A stretch of DNA of 40,557 nucleotides from Candidatus Staskawiczbacteria bacterium (GCA_016196125.1 JACPYG010000008.1:1-40557); one strand, 5' to 3'. Counted from the stretch's first letter, positions 31,437 to 38,310 are shown. Translations and numbers: made by a program. The notes: generated by a model from the letters alone, not told the origin.

Positions 31437-32516
31437 TTACAATAATTCGGATGGATATTTTAAATTTCCGCTTTTATAGGCCGACGCTTTAGAATAATAT
31501 TTTATATTATCTCCAAAACTATCAATATCTTTTCTTATAAAATCCTTGGTTTCCCTGCCAAAATAACCTTCTTCCGATACAAATTTAATTTTGTTTTGCG
31601 AACTTTTTAATATTAAGTCGGGGATATTTAAACCTAATTGACAAAGTGCAAAAATCCAGGCCGGACTCCTGGGGTTTATTTCATAGATATAATATGCATC
31701 TTTATTTTTTATGGTTTCAATTTCAATAATACACGTCCCAAAAGGAACCACTTTTACCAAATGTTCAGCAAACTCAAGCAATTCTCTATTTTTATCAATT
31801 TTTCCAAACCAAGTGGCTCCATTATGATCGCTTCCTATTTTAACCATCTCTGCATACCCCACGATTTTATTATTTTTTATGCCTATCACACAATTACGAA
31901 ATTCTACTTCTTTATCGGTAATATATCTTTGAATGAGACAATTAACCTCACCATTATTCCAAAGATTGGATAATTTTTTAATATTTGAAATAAGATCCGT
32001 TTCATTTTCACAATGATGCGCTCCTTTCACAAGCCCTTTACATATTACAGGATAACCAATTTTTTCTGCATAATTTATTGCTTCTTTTATAGAATTTACT
32101 TGCTTTGTTTCAGGAGTCTTATAATTTTTATATTTTACCACTTCTGGCAGATTTATTTTTTGAATTTTTTTAAGAACTTCCCTTATAGGTATTATTAATT
32201 TTACGCCAAGATGCTCAATTTTCTCTTTAATAAAAGAGAATAAAATTGCAGTTTCATCATAACAAGGAAATATGTAATCCAATCCATAGACTTTTTTAAC
32301 ATTGATTATTTTATTTATTAACGAGTCAAAATTAAGTGTCCTTATTTCTTCCCAACAAAAAACATCTTCAAATAAATTTTTATCTGAAGTGACAAATGAC
32401 GTATCATCTACTCCAATAATTTTAAACCCCACATCTTTTAAGCATCGACTTACGCCAAGCCCGGCTTGGGGACTGTCAATAACCTTCAAATCACTTACGA
32501 TTGCCACTTTATTCAT
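31437..32516 (-). CDS. ATP-grasp carboxylate ligase (CarB/PylC-like)
   Basis: A 359-aa protein with a preATP-grasp Rossmann domain (about 1-110), an ATP-grasp fold with K160 (GYPVICKGL), acidic residues E265/E267 (CIIEIET) and the Mg site E279-IN281-PR283. Family members activate a carboxylate as acyl phosphate and join it to an amine. It overlaps the decarboxylase by 8 bp as last gene of the unit. With a decarboxylase and nitrilase alongside, it may attach an amino acid to an amine; substrate unknown. Confidence 0.85.
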   Translation of the reverse strand: MNKVAIVSDLKVIDSPQAGLGVSRCLKDVGFKIIGVDDTSFVTSDKNLFEDVFCWEEIRTLNFDSLINKIINVKKVYGLDYIFPCYDETAILFSFIKEKIEHLGVKLIIPIREVLKKIQKINLPEVVKYKNYKTPETKQVNSIKEAINYAEKIGYPVICKGLVKGAHHCENETDLISNIKKLSNLWNNGEVNCLIQRYITDKEVEFRNCVIGIKNNKIVGYAEMVKIGSDHNGATWFGKIDKNRELLEFAEHLVKVVPFGTCIIEIETIKNKDAYYIYEINPRSPAWIFALCQLGLNIPDLILKSSQNKIKFVSEEGYFGRETKDFIRKDIDSFGDNIKYYSKASAYKSGNLKYPSELL

Positions 32517-33576
32517 ATATTTTAATTAGTGGTATTGGAGAAATAAAATTAGAAGCTTGGCTAAAAGAATACGCTCCAATGTTGTGAATAATTATTTTAT
32601 CTCCAACCACAGGTATTTGATTGATTATTAAATTTTCAGCGATTTTATCAATTTGCATGCAAGAATTACCAAAAATATTTACCTTTATAATTTCTTCTTT
32701 TTTATCTTTTCGTTTTGGCATAAATTCAATCCAAAATTTCTTCTCAAAATAACATTGAAAATGCATAATATTCGTGTCTACCACCACGTCAAAATAATTA
32801 TCCGCATTTTTTCTGATGGAAATTATACTCGTTTCAATATATATTGCGTCTGATACAATATTCCTGCCCGCTTCACTCATTATTTTAATTTTAGGAAAGA
32901 TATTTTTTATCAGTGAAGGGATCTTCTTATAAATATCCTTTCCGAAAATAAATTCATTAGCCGCAGGCAGCCCGCCCCCAATATTAACAAAAGTTATTTT
33001 GTGTTTGATTTTATCAAAAGTGTTTTTGATGTTTTTAAGTAAAAATTCATAATTAGATAAATTAAAATTATTGGTGGAAAAATGGAAGTGAAGTCCGTCT
33101 AATTTTAAAGTGGTTATTAACAAATTTAACTTTTTTGATAATTTTTCATCAGAAATACTATATCCAAACCTGTTCCATATTCCTGGTTTATCAAAATACA
33201 AACGCAGACCAACCCTTATTTTTGACAATAACCCTTCCTTTTTTAAAATCTGTAAAATATCAAAATCGGTATCATTATCAATATTGAAGTATAAAATTTC
33301 CACACTATTTAAAATATCTTTTATAGTCTCAACCGATTTACCGGGTCCATTTAATACTAATTCCTTCGGTTTAACTTTTTTAATTAACTCCCATTCATAG
33401 CTTGAAACTATTTCAAATTGGCTATCCGTTTGTTTTATGGTCTCTAAAACTGGCTCCATAAAATTAGTTTTTACCGAATAAAATAATTGAAAATTTAAGC
33501 CTTTTTTTAAAAAGGCATTCTTTAATTTATTTATGTTTTCTTTTATTTTACTTTTATGGACGATATAGTATGCCAT
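32509..33576 (-). CDS. PLP-dependent decarboxylase, LysA/ODC fold (type III)
   Basis: A 355-aa alanine-racemase-fold enzyme. PLP lysine K36 (FYSVKTN), R136 (WNRFGYS), HFHFS at 163-167, phosphate loop GGG at 200-202, E235-AGR238 for the usual EPGR, C306-MQID310 for the CxxxD substrate site, and Y336 (GAYSF) are all present, so it should be active. The family decarboxylates diaminopimelate, ornithine, lysine, arginine or carboxynorspermidine; which one is unclear. It abuts the nitrilase gene. LysA proper seems unlikely given the context. Confidence 0.87.
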   Translation of the reverse strand: MAYYIVHKSKIKENINKLKNAFLKKGLNFQLFYSVKTNFMEPVLETIKQTDSQFEIVSSYEWELIKKVKPKELVLNGPGKSVETIKDILNSVEILYFNIDNDTDFDILQILKKEGLLSKIRVGLRLYFDKPGIWNRFGYSISDEKLSKKLNLLITTLKLDGLHFHFSTNNFNLSNYEFLLKNIKNTFDKIKHKITFVNIGGGLPAANEFIFGKDIYKKIPSLIKNIFPKIKIMSEAGRNIVSDAIYIETSIISIRKNADNYFDVVVDTNIMHFQCYFEKKFWIEFMPKRKDKKEEIIKVNIFGNSCMQIDKIAENLIINQIPVVGDKIIIHNIGAYSFSQASNFISPIPLIKIYE

Positions 33577-34422
33577 CTAGATTACTTTCTTTTTTAGATA
33601 ATAAAAATAATCATTATCAGTTTCATAAAATTCCCGATATTGATTAAGGGCATTTACGTCAAATTTGACGGTATGCAAATAAGAGGAATTCTTATTATTT
33701 GTTTTGTAAATTAATCCCAGCGGTGGAACCACAAAATAAGAACCGCCCATCATCCTGTCCGAGTAAAAAAGGGATTTATACTTTCCAACAGAATTTACAA
33801 ATAAAAGGGCGTATGCGTTCTCATAAGACCTGGTTATTCCCAGAGCATCATAATATTTTTTTTCCAAAGAAAAAGAATATTTTGACTGAAGCGCATTCCC
33901 TCCTATCCCCCAAAAAGAAGGAATCACAATTAAATCCACTTTTTTGGTATATTTCCTGAATATTTCCGGCAATATCAAGTCCCAGCAAATAGCCACTCCA
34001 ACCCTTATTTTCCCCACATTAAATGTTACTATCTTATCATCCGATTCACAGATATAATTTTCATTATAAATTAAAGCCTTTTTATGATATTCCTTTAAAA
34101 TTTTACCATTTTTAATAACCAAGGAAGCGTTAAAATATTTACCGTTCTTTTTTAAAAGCACTGAACCCATCACGAAAGTTGGCGAAGAATATAATTTTGA
34201 AATATCTTTTAATGTTTTTTGTATTTCCAAGGAAGAAATTTCTTTTTCGTATTCGGGTATAACATCTAATTTAAGAGGACCAGACAAAAAATATTCTGGG
34301 AATATAAGCAAATCAAGGGACTTTATCTGTTTTTTATTTTTCTCCAATAATTTTTTAACTTCTTGGATGTTTTCACCAACAAATAAAAATTTTGGCAGAT
34401 ATTGAAAAAACCCTATTTTCAT
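33577..34422 (-). CDS. Carbon-nitrogen hydrolase (nitrilase superfamily)
   Basis: A 281-aa amidase with the triad E43 (FPEYFL), K114 (YHKKAL) and C146 (AICWDL). It has the length and layout of N-carbamoylputrescine amidase or omega-amidase types and of the glutaminase half of NAD synthetases. Two roles fit: releasing ammonia for the NadE-like protein upstream, or hydrolysing an N-carbamoyl amine made by the decarboxylase. There is no base between its stop and the decarboxylase start. Confidence 0.87.
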   Translation of the reverse strand: MKIGFFQYLPKFLFVGENIQEVKKLLEKNKKQIKSLDLLIFPEYFLSGPLKLDVIPEYEKEISSLEIQKTLKDISKLYSSPTFVMGSVLLKKNGKYFNASLVIKNGKILKEYHKKALIYNENYICESDDKIVTFNVGKIRVGVAICWDLILPEIFRKYTKKVDLIVIPSFWGIGGNALQSKYSFSLEKKYYDALGITRSYENAYALLFVNSVGKYKSLFYSDRMMGGSYFVVPPLGLIYKTNNKNSSYLHTVKFDVNALNQYREFYETDNDYFYYLKKKVI

Positions 34423-34435
34423 AATTTTATAAAAT

Positions 34436-34461
34436 ATCCCCTGCTATTTACGGCAGGGGAT
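34436..34461 (-). terminator. Hairpin between the NadE-like and nitrilase genes
   Basis: ATCCCCTGC-8 nt-GCAGGGGAT on the minus strand, followed by ATTTTAT. It could terminate or attenuate transcription from the NadE-like gene, or stabilise a processed end. The T-run is weak. Confidence 0.5.
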
Positions 34462-34470
34462 GTCAACTTT

Positions 34471-35457
34471 TCAGAGGATGTCGTTGAAATAACCATCCCT
34501 GTCCCAACTCAACATGGGCTTTATCTTTGACCTATATTCTCGGCACACTGCTAAGAACGGCCTGCGGATGCGCCATTTTTCTCCTTCAAAGCGCAGTTTC
34601 TTTAATCTTCTGAGCCAATGAACACTGTGCCCCAGCTCCTTAGACACTGTCGCAGGACTTTTTTTCTGCCACCCTAACCTCCTTAGTATGGGGTCAAGAA
34701 TATAACACGAGGCACCGTAAAGATGTTCATCGCAAATGCCAAGTTCACTAATCAACGGCTTTCTGTTGATTATGTATTGCGGAACTTCTAACATTTCCGC
34801 AATTTTACAAACTTCGCACTTGTAGAAATCTGCCAGTGGAGAAAAGTGACCAGCTGGACCACCAACAGTAAAGGCTCCCAAGATAACCTCTGTACCGTTT
34901 GTAGTTCCAGCGCATACTGCGTTAAGATTATCTGCTATCTGCAGAAGCAAAATTGATCTAATCCGTGGCAGTATTCCACTTAATTCCCATCTTCCACAAT
35001 TCGGAAAAACGCCATGTAACGAGCTTACAATGGACGAAATGTCCATGTACTCGTATTCTATCCCCATTCCCTTAGCAGATCTTACTGCATACAAGACGTC
35101 TTCGTATTCCGAATCAGTCATCTCGCCTTGTTTTCCGAATGGTCCCCTTCCTAAAATAATCCCCTTAAAAAAGTGTCTTGTGTTTTTAAGGGCCTTTTGA
35201 CACAGCGATGCCACTGTTATGGAATCGATGCCGCCGGAAAGTCCCACTACAATACCGTCCAATTCTAGTTTTGAATACCCAGAAATATCTTTGAGACATT
35301 TTCTTATGAATTGTTGTATGCCTTCAACAACTCTGGTGGGGATAACGATGTTTTCAGGCTTAATCCTTGCCTGAAAATTGATCTCTCCATCGTTAGCGAT
35401 GGGAAACCACATCTTAATTTCGGGTGCCACGACCTCTGCGGTAATCTTTTCAGGCAT
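34471..35457 (-). CDS. NAD synthetase-like ATP pyrophosphatase
   Basis: A 328-aa protein with the PP-loop GLSGGIDS (about 73-80) and the NadE-like GTTNGTEVILGAFT. The segment normally reading FTKYGDGxxD is FTVGGPAGHFS, and the C-terminal ~100 residues are Arg-rich and unlike NadE. It probably adenylates a carboxylate and amidates it with ammonia, but the substrate may not be deamido-NAD. A strong SD (GGGAGG) and visibly higher G+C separate it from the three genes downstream. A divergent real NadE using the nitrilase as ammonia donor is the main alternative. Confidence 0.75.
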   Translation of the reverse strand: MPEKITAEVVAPEIKMWFPIANDGEINFQARIKPENIVIPTRVVEGIQQFIRKCLKDISGYSKLELDGIVVGLSGGIDSITVASLCQKALKNTRHFFKGIILGRGPFGKQGEMTDSEYEDVLYAVRSAKGMGIEYEYMDISSIVSSLHGVFPNCGRWELSGILPRIRSILLLQIADNLNAVCAGTTNGTEVILGAFTVGGPAGHFSPLADFYKCEVCKIAEMLEVPQYIINRKPLISELGICDEHLYGASCYILDPILRRLGWQKKSPATVSKELGHSVHWLRRLKKLRFEGEKWRIRRPFLAVCREYRSKIKPMLSWDRDGYFNDIL

Positions 35458-35545
35458 GACTGCCTCCCAAGTGTTGAGTGAAGATTTAAAGTTCTACATG
35501 AAAACTAACACATTTACCCTAATTTTGCAATGCTTTTGTGTCATA

Positions 35546-35570
35546 CAACAAAAACCCGAGATCGCCCAGG
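35546..35570 (-). terminator. Terminator after rpmG
   Basis: CCTGGG-CGAT-CTCGGG with TTTTTGTTG on the minus strand. The adjoining sequence to 35603 holds the right copy of the 14-bp repeat. Confidence 0.65.
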
Positions 35571-35589
35571 TTAAAGTTTTGGTGTCACC

Positions 35590-35603
35590 TTACTGCCTCC
35601 TGG
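35590..35603 (-). repeat. Right copy of the 14-bp inverted repeat
   Basis: TTACTGCCTCCTGG on the plus strand, the reverse complement of 31388-31401. Confidence 0.5.
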
Positions 35604-35607
35604 CAAC

Positions 35608-35769
35608 CTACCTCTTGGATTCTTTGTGCAGTGTGTGTTTTTTGCAAAATCTGCAAAATTTATTCAATTCCAACTTTTTTTCTATTGTTTTTTTTGATTT
35701 TTTTGTAAAATAATTAACATTTTTACAAATAGTGCACTGAACCTTTAAAAATGGTTTTTTGGCTGCCAT
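35608..35769 (-). CDS. rpmG: 50S ribosomal protein L33
   Basis: A 53-aa protein starting MAAKKPFLKVQC; the ORF-track start reads upstream repeat DNA. It carries two zinc-ligand pairs, CTIC and CRFC, and the family end KHTLHKESKR. It is next to tRNA-Thr and tRNA-Tyr, a common neighbourhood for rpmG. The upstream region is a self-complementary repeat. Confidence 0.93.
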   Translation of the reverse strand: MAAKKPFLKVQCTICKNVNYFTKKSKKTIEKKLELNKFCRFCKKHTLHKESKR

Positions 35770-35770
35770 T

Positions 35771-35850
35771 GTTTTATGGAACATAAAACATAGAACATAG
35801 AACAAAACAAAGTGTTGTGTTGTGTGTTATATGTTATGTGTTATGTAATA
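35771..35850. repeat. Self-complementary AT-rich spacer repeat
   Basis: Iterated ACATAAAACATAGAAC is followed by GTGTTATATGTTATGTG, which can pair with it. A closely related stretch occurs inside trmD at 36540-36575 and near 366-385. Confidence 0.7.
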
Positions 35851-35853
35851 ATG

Positions 35854-35925
35854 AGCCGATGGAGAGAATTGAACTCTCGACTTCCATCTTACCATGATGG
35901 CGTTCTGCCACTGAACTACATCGGC
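35854..35925 (-). tRNA. tRNA-Thr (GGU)
   Basis: Acceptor GCCGATG/CATCGGC, anticodon arm CCATC-ATGGTAA-GATGG (anticodon GGT), T arm GAGAG-TTCAATT-CTCTC. CCA not encoded. Confidence 0.94.
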
Positions 35926-35933
35926 ATATAAGT

Positions 35934-35976
35934 GCTCCCTGCCGCCGGCAAGCAGGTGCTACTGAGCTACATCGGC
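35934..35976 (-). pseudogene. Broken tRNA-Thr-like fragment with palindrome
   Basis: The minus strand begins GCCGATGTAGCTCAGTAGCACC, close to the 5' half of the adjacent tRNA-Thr, then runs into the near-palindrome CCTGCTTGCCGGCGGCAGG where the anticodon arm should be. There is no 3' half. The layout repeats that of the broken tRNA at 20585-20644. Confidence 0.75.
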
Positions 35977-35991
35977 CTGTTTTTAAAAAAG

Positions 35992-36074
35992 TGGGCAGTG
36001 CAGGACTTGCACCTGCGAAGGGTAGAACCCGTCAGATTTACAGTCTGATGCCTTTGCTGCTCAGCCAACTGCCC
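35992..36074 (-). tRNA. tRNA-Tyr (GUA)
   Basis: Acceptor GGGCAGT/ACTGCCC, anticodon arm TCAGA-CTGTAAA-TCTGA (anticodon GTA), a long variable arm (GGGTTCTACCC) and T arm GCAGG-TGCAAGT-CCTGC. CCA not encoded. Confidence 0.95.
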
Positions 36075-36104
36075 ATAGATTGTTTTTTACCACAAAAATC
36101 GCTG

Positions 36105-36803
36105 TTATTCAATGGCTTTACTATGCTTTTTTTTCCAATCCTCTATTTTTTTATGGTCGCCTGAAAGTAAAATTTTAGGAACTTGCCATGTGGCCTTGCC
36201 GCCCCTGGCGAGCCTCGCCCTGAATACTTCAGGGCGGGTGTATTGGGCATATTCAATGAATCCTCCTTTCTTGGTAATTCTTTCTTTTAAAAGCTGGGGT
36301 TTTCCCAAAACTCCCGAAACTAATCTTGAAATTGCTTCTATGGACACCATTGCCGGCAATTCCCCGCCCATTAAATCATAATCGCCAATTGATAACTCCA
36401 AATCTGCAATATTTTTTGCCACTCTTTCGTCAACTCCTTCGTATCTGCCGCAAATAAAAATTATTTGGTCTAATTTTGACAATTTATAAGCTAATTTCTG
36501 GTCAAACTTTTTACCTCTCGGCGTAAAAAGTACAACTTTCGTTTTTGTTTCATGTTTTATGTTCCATGTTTTATTCTTTAAAGCTTTTACGGCTTTAAAG
36601 ATGGGCTCCACTTTTAAAACCATCCCCAATCCCCCGCCAAATGGCCGGTCGTCAACGGTTTTATGGCTGTCGTTAGTCCAGAACCTTAAATTGTGAATAT
36701 TAATTTTTATCAGTTTTTTTGCCTGAGCCCTGGCAATTAAACTCTCTTTTAAATAAGAGGTAAAAATTTCTGGAAAAATTGTGATAACGTCAAATTTTAT
36801 CAT
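36105..36803 (-). CDS. trmD: tRNA (guanine37-N1)-methyltransferase
   Basis: A 232-aa SPOUT enzyme starting MIKFDVITIFPEIF, with DDRPFGGGLGMVLKVEPIF, the knot GRYEGVDERV and SIGDYDLMGGELPAM. It methylates G37 next to the anticodon and prevents frameshifting. Two stretches look inserted relative to the family: TWNIKHETKTK at about 79-89, encoded by an ACATGGAACATAAAAC repeat, and ARLARGGKA at about 196-204 beside two GC-rich palindromes (36207-36236). Both keep the frame. rimM is not adjacent. Confidence 0.94.
   Translation of the reverse strand: MIKFDVITIFPEIFTSYLKESLIARAQAKKLIKINIHNLRFWTNDSHKTVDDRPFGGGLGMVLKVEPIFKAVKALKNKTWNIKHETKTKVVLFTPRGKKFDQKLAYKLSKLDQIIFICGRYEGVDERVAKNIADLELSIGDYDLMGGELPAMVSIEAISRLVSGVLGKPQLLKERITKKGGFIEYAQYTRPEVFRARLARGGKATWQVPKILLSGDHKKIEDWKKKHSKAIE
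36207..36236. repeat. Overlapping palindromes inside trmD
   Basis: GGCGAG-C-CTCGCC (36207-36219) and CGCCCTGAA-TAC-TTCAGGGCG (36216-36236) overlap within trmD, in frame. Confidence 0.85.
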
Positions 36804-36911
36804 AATACCGATACTAATTTACGAATAATATACAAATCTGCAAATCTACGAATTATTTGCATTTGCTATTTGTATCATTCGCACGCATTTGTAGATTGTC
36901 ATCGCGATTTT

Positions 36912-36947
36912 AAAAACGAAAACGGCGCTACCATAATGATAACACCG
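36912..36947 (-). terminator. Terminator after khpA
   Basis: CGGTGTTATC-ATTAT-GGTAGCGCCG (all ten positions pair, with wobbles) followed by TTTTCGTTTTT, just after the khpA stop and upstream of trmD. Confidence 0.8.
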
Positions 36948-36972
36948 CTGTCGGTAATCTGTAAAAATTTTA

Positions 36973-37287
36973 TTACAGAGAAATGTTTTCGATATCTTCA
37001 GAAACTTCTTTTCTTTCAACTCTTGGAGCGCGACCACCCTCTGGTTCCTCGATTTTGAGGTTAACGCGAGCATGGTTTTTTAATCCGACAATTCGGACTA
37101 AGTTTCTTATTGCCTTGGCAGTTGATCCTTCACGGCCAATGATTTGACCCATATCTTCGGGATTTACTTTCAAAGAAAGCAAAACTCCCATTTCGTCAAC
37201 TTTTCTTTCAACTTTGACGTCCTTGGGATTATCAACTAACTCTTTGACAATGTACTCAAGAAATTCCTTGTCATTTTCTTTTGCCAT
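36973..37287 (-). CDS. khpA: KH-domain RNA-binding protein KhpA
   Basis: A 104-aa protein starting MAKENDKEFLEYIVKELVDNP, with the KH core IIGREGSTAKAIRNLV (GxxG motif GREG). The C terminus extends beyond the usual ~78 residues with an acidic/Arg tail (EEPEGGRAPRVERK). KhpA proteins bind RNA and influence division and sRNA activity in Gram-positives. It lies between rpsP and trmD as in many bacteria, although a foreign cassette now separates it from rpsP. Confidence 0.92.
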   Translation of the reverse strand: MAKENDKEFLEYIVKELVDNPKDVKVERKVDEMGVLLSLKVNPEDMGQIIGREGSTAKAIRNLVRIVGLKNHARVNLKIEEPEGGRAPRVERKEVSEDIENISL

Positions 37288-37306
37288 ATTTCCTTTTATC
37301 AATTTC

Positions 37307-37370
37307 ACCCTGGTTAAATAAAATCCTTCTGATTTTAATCCCGTCGAGACGGGATTATTTAACTGGGTTA
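37307..37370. repeat. Inverted-repeat element upstream of khpA
   Basis: GTTAAATAA (37314-37322) within ACCCTGGTTAAATAA faces TTATTTAACTGGGTTA (37355-37370). Inside is a perfect hairpin TAATCCCGTC-GA-GACGGGATTA (37336-37357). The end sequence is the one flanking the element at 22155-22224. Confidence 0.75.
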
Positions 37371-37445
37371 ATCTAATTTCTATTTATCGACCTTTCCTTA
37401 ATAAGTTCATTTTACTCTTTTCTAAAAAGATGTCAAATTTTATAT

Positions 37446-37545
37446 CCCCTTTTTTCAAATCACTACTTTGCGACATCTGTTGTTTCTATAAAATCAGATT
37501 AAACATTGATATCTATTCATTCAGTTAATGATTTGAAAAAAGGGG
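37446..37545. repeat. 100-bp element with 17-bp inverted repeats
   Basis: CCCCTTTTTTCAAATCA (37446-37462) is exactly inverted at 37529-37545. The right arm also overlaps the terminator of cassette C. No ORF inside. Confidence 0.75.
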
Positions 37546-37565
37546 GGATTTTAATGGTAATCCCC
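37536..37565 (-). terminator. Terminator of cassette C
   Basis: Minus strand GGGGATT-8 nt-AATCCCC followed by CCTTTTTTC, just past the 37573 stop. Confidence 0.75.
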
Positions 37566-37572
37566 TAACCCC

Positions 37573-38037
37573 TCAACGGCTTCCCTTCTTTTTTATTTGC
37601 CCTCTCAATGGCCAGTAGGGTATAAAAATAACCCTAATTCCAAAGAGTATAATAGCGATCTGAAGAATTGGCTCCAGAATTGGCCATATCTCTCTGGGAT
37701 AATACTTCGCTGCTATTAAGGCGGCAATCGCCAAAGTCAGAACCGTACGGATCCAGTTCTTAAAAAAAATTCTTCTAATCCACCAGCTAATCTCCCGTCC
37801 AATATGGCGGACAAAGTGAATAACAAACCTTTCAATCCATCTGATGAATCTCATAAAATATCTCCGCATTGTCCATTTTATTGAATGTACTGTTTCTGAT
37901 TTCTGCCTTTTGGCTTTGTCAGCGAGAATACACATTCTCGGATCAGAGGGAGAAATTTTAAAATTAGGTATTCTCCCAGAACCCCTTGTCAGTTTATAGA
38001 ATTGACGATCTCTACATTCTCCGCCGAATGCATTCAT
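37573..38037 (-). CDS. Membrane hypothetical protein (cassette C)
   Basis: An unrecognised protein of ~154 aa (start MNAFGGECRD chosen; the ORF-track start at 38079 is possible). It has an Arg/Trp/Phe-rich amphipathic middle (MRRYFMRFIRWIERFVIHFVR) and two membrane helices (WIRTVLTLAIAALIAAKYY, ILEPILQIAIILFGIRVIF). The start lies within the preceding gene's 3' end, so translation is probably coupled. Composition matches the other cassette genes. Confidence 0.6.
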   Translation of the reverse strand: MNAFGGECRDRQFYKLTRGSGRIPNFKISPSDPRMCILADKAKRQKSETVHSIKWTMRRYFMRFIRWIERFVIHFVRHIGREISWWIRRIFFKNWIRTVLTLAIAALIAAKYYPREIWPILEPILQIAIILFGIRVIFIPYWPLRGQIKKKGSR

Positions 38038-38230
38038 CCCAAAGTGAACGAACTGCTTTTTGATCGGCTTCGATAGCATCCTGCTGATCTTTCAACTGAG
38101 CTTTTATTGCTGCCCATTCAGTCTTCCTGACTTCTTCATCAGCGAGATGTTGTGACTTGCACTCTTCGCAATACACATCCTTACTTGTCGCAACTTTGTT
38201 GCGACAATATTCAGTCAAGCATCTGTTCAT
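38012..38230 (-). CDS. Small zinc-binding-like protein (cassette C)
   Basis: A 72-aa protein with C4, C9, C21 and C24 (CLTEYC...CEEC), a likely zinc knuckle, then a charged helix (about 30-72). The SD AGGAG precedes ATG. It is driven by a near-consensus promoter at 38278-38307. I know no family. Together with the 37573 gene it forms an independent two-gene unit between rpsP and khpA. Confidence 0.65.
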   Translation of the reverse strand: MNRCLTEYCRNKVATSKDVYCEECKSQHLADEEVRKTEWAAIKAQLKDQQDAIEADQKAVRSLWDECIRRRM

Positions 38231-38277
38231 AACTATCTCCTAAAATGGTGATTTGGTTGTTAATCTACTATGCCTCC

Positions 38278-38307
38278 ATTGTACCATATTATCAAATGTT
38301 CTGTCAA
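38278..38307 (-). promoter_or_regulatory. Promoter of cassette C
   Basis: Minus strand TTGACA (38302-38307), 18-bp spacer, TACAAT (38278-38283). Confidence 0.75.
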
Positions 38308-38310
38308 GTG

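Noticed and set aside
34436-34461. Promoter for the nitrilase gene using TTGACA near 34462
   Set aside because: The nearest TATAAA-like hexamer is about 29 bp away with a hairpin between, too far for sigma-70 spacing.
35608-35805. Longer L33 start in the ORF track
   Set aside because: The extra residues (MFYVLCFMFHKT) are translated spacer repeat; the family start is MAAKK.
36846-37073. 75-aa minus-strand ORF upstream of trmD
   Set aside because: Overlaps khpA in another frame, crosses the terminator and spacer repeat, and has no conserved features.
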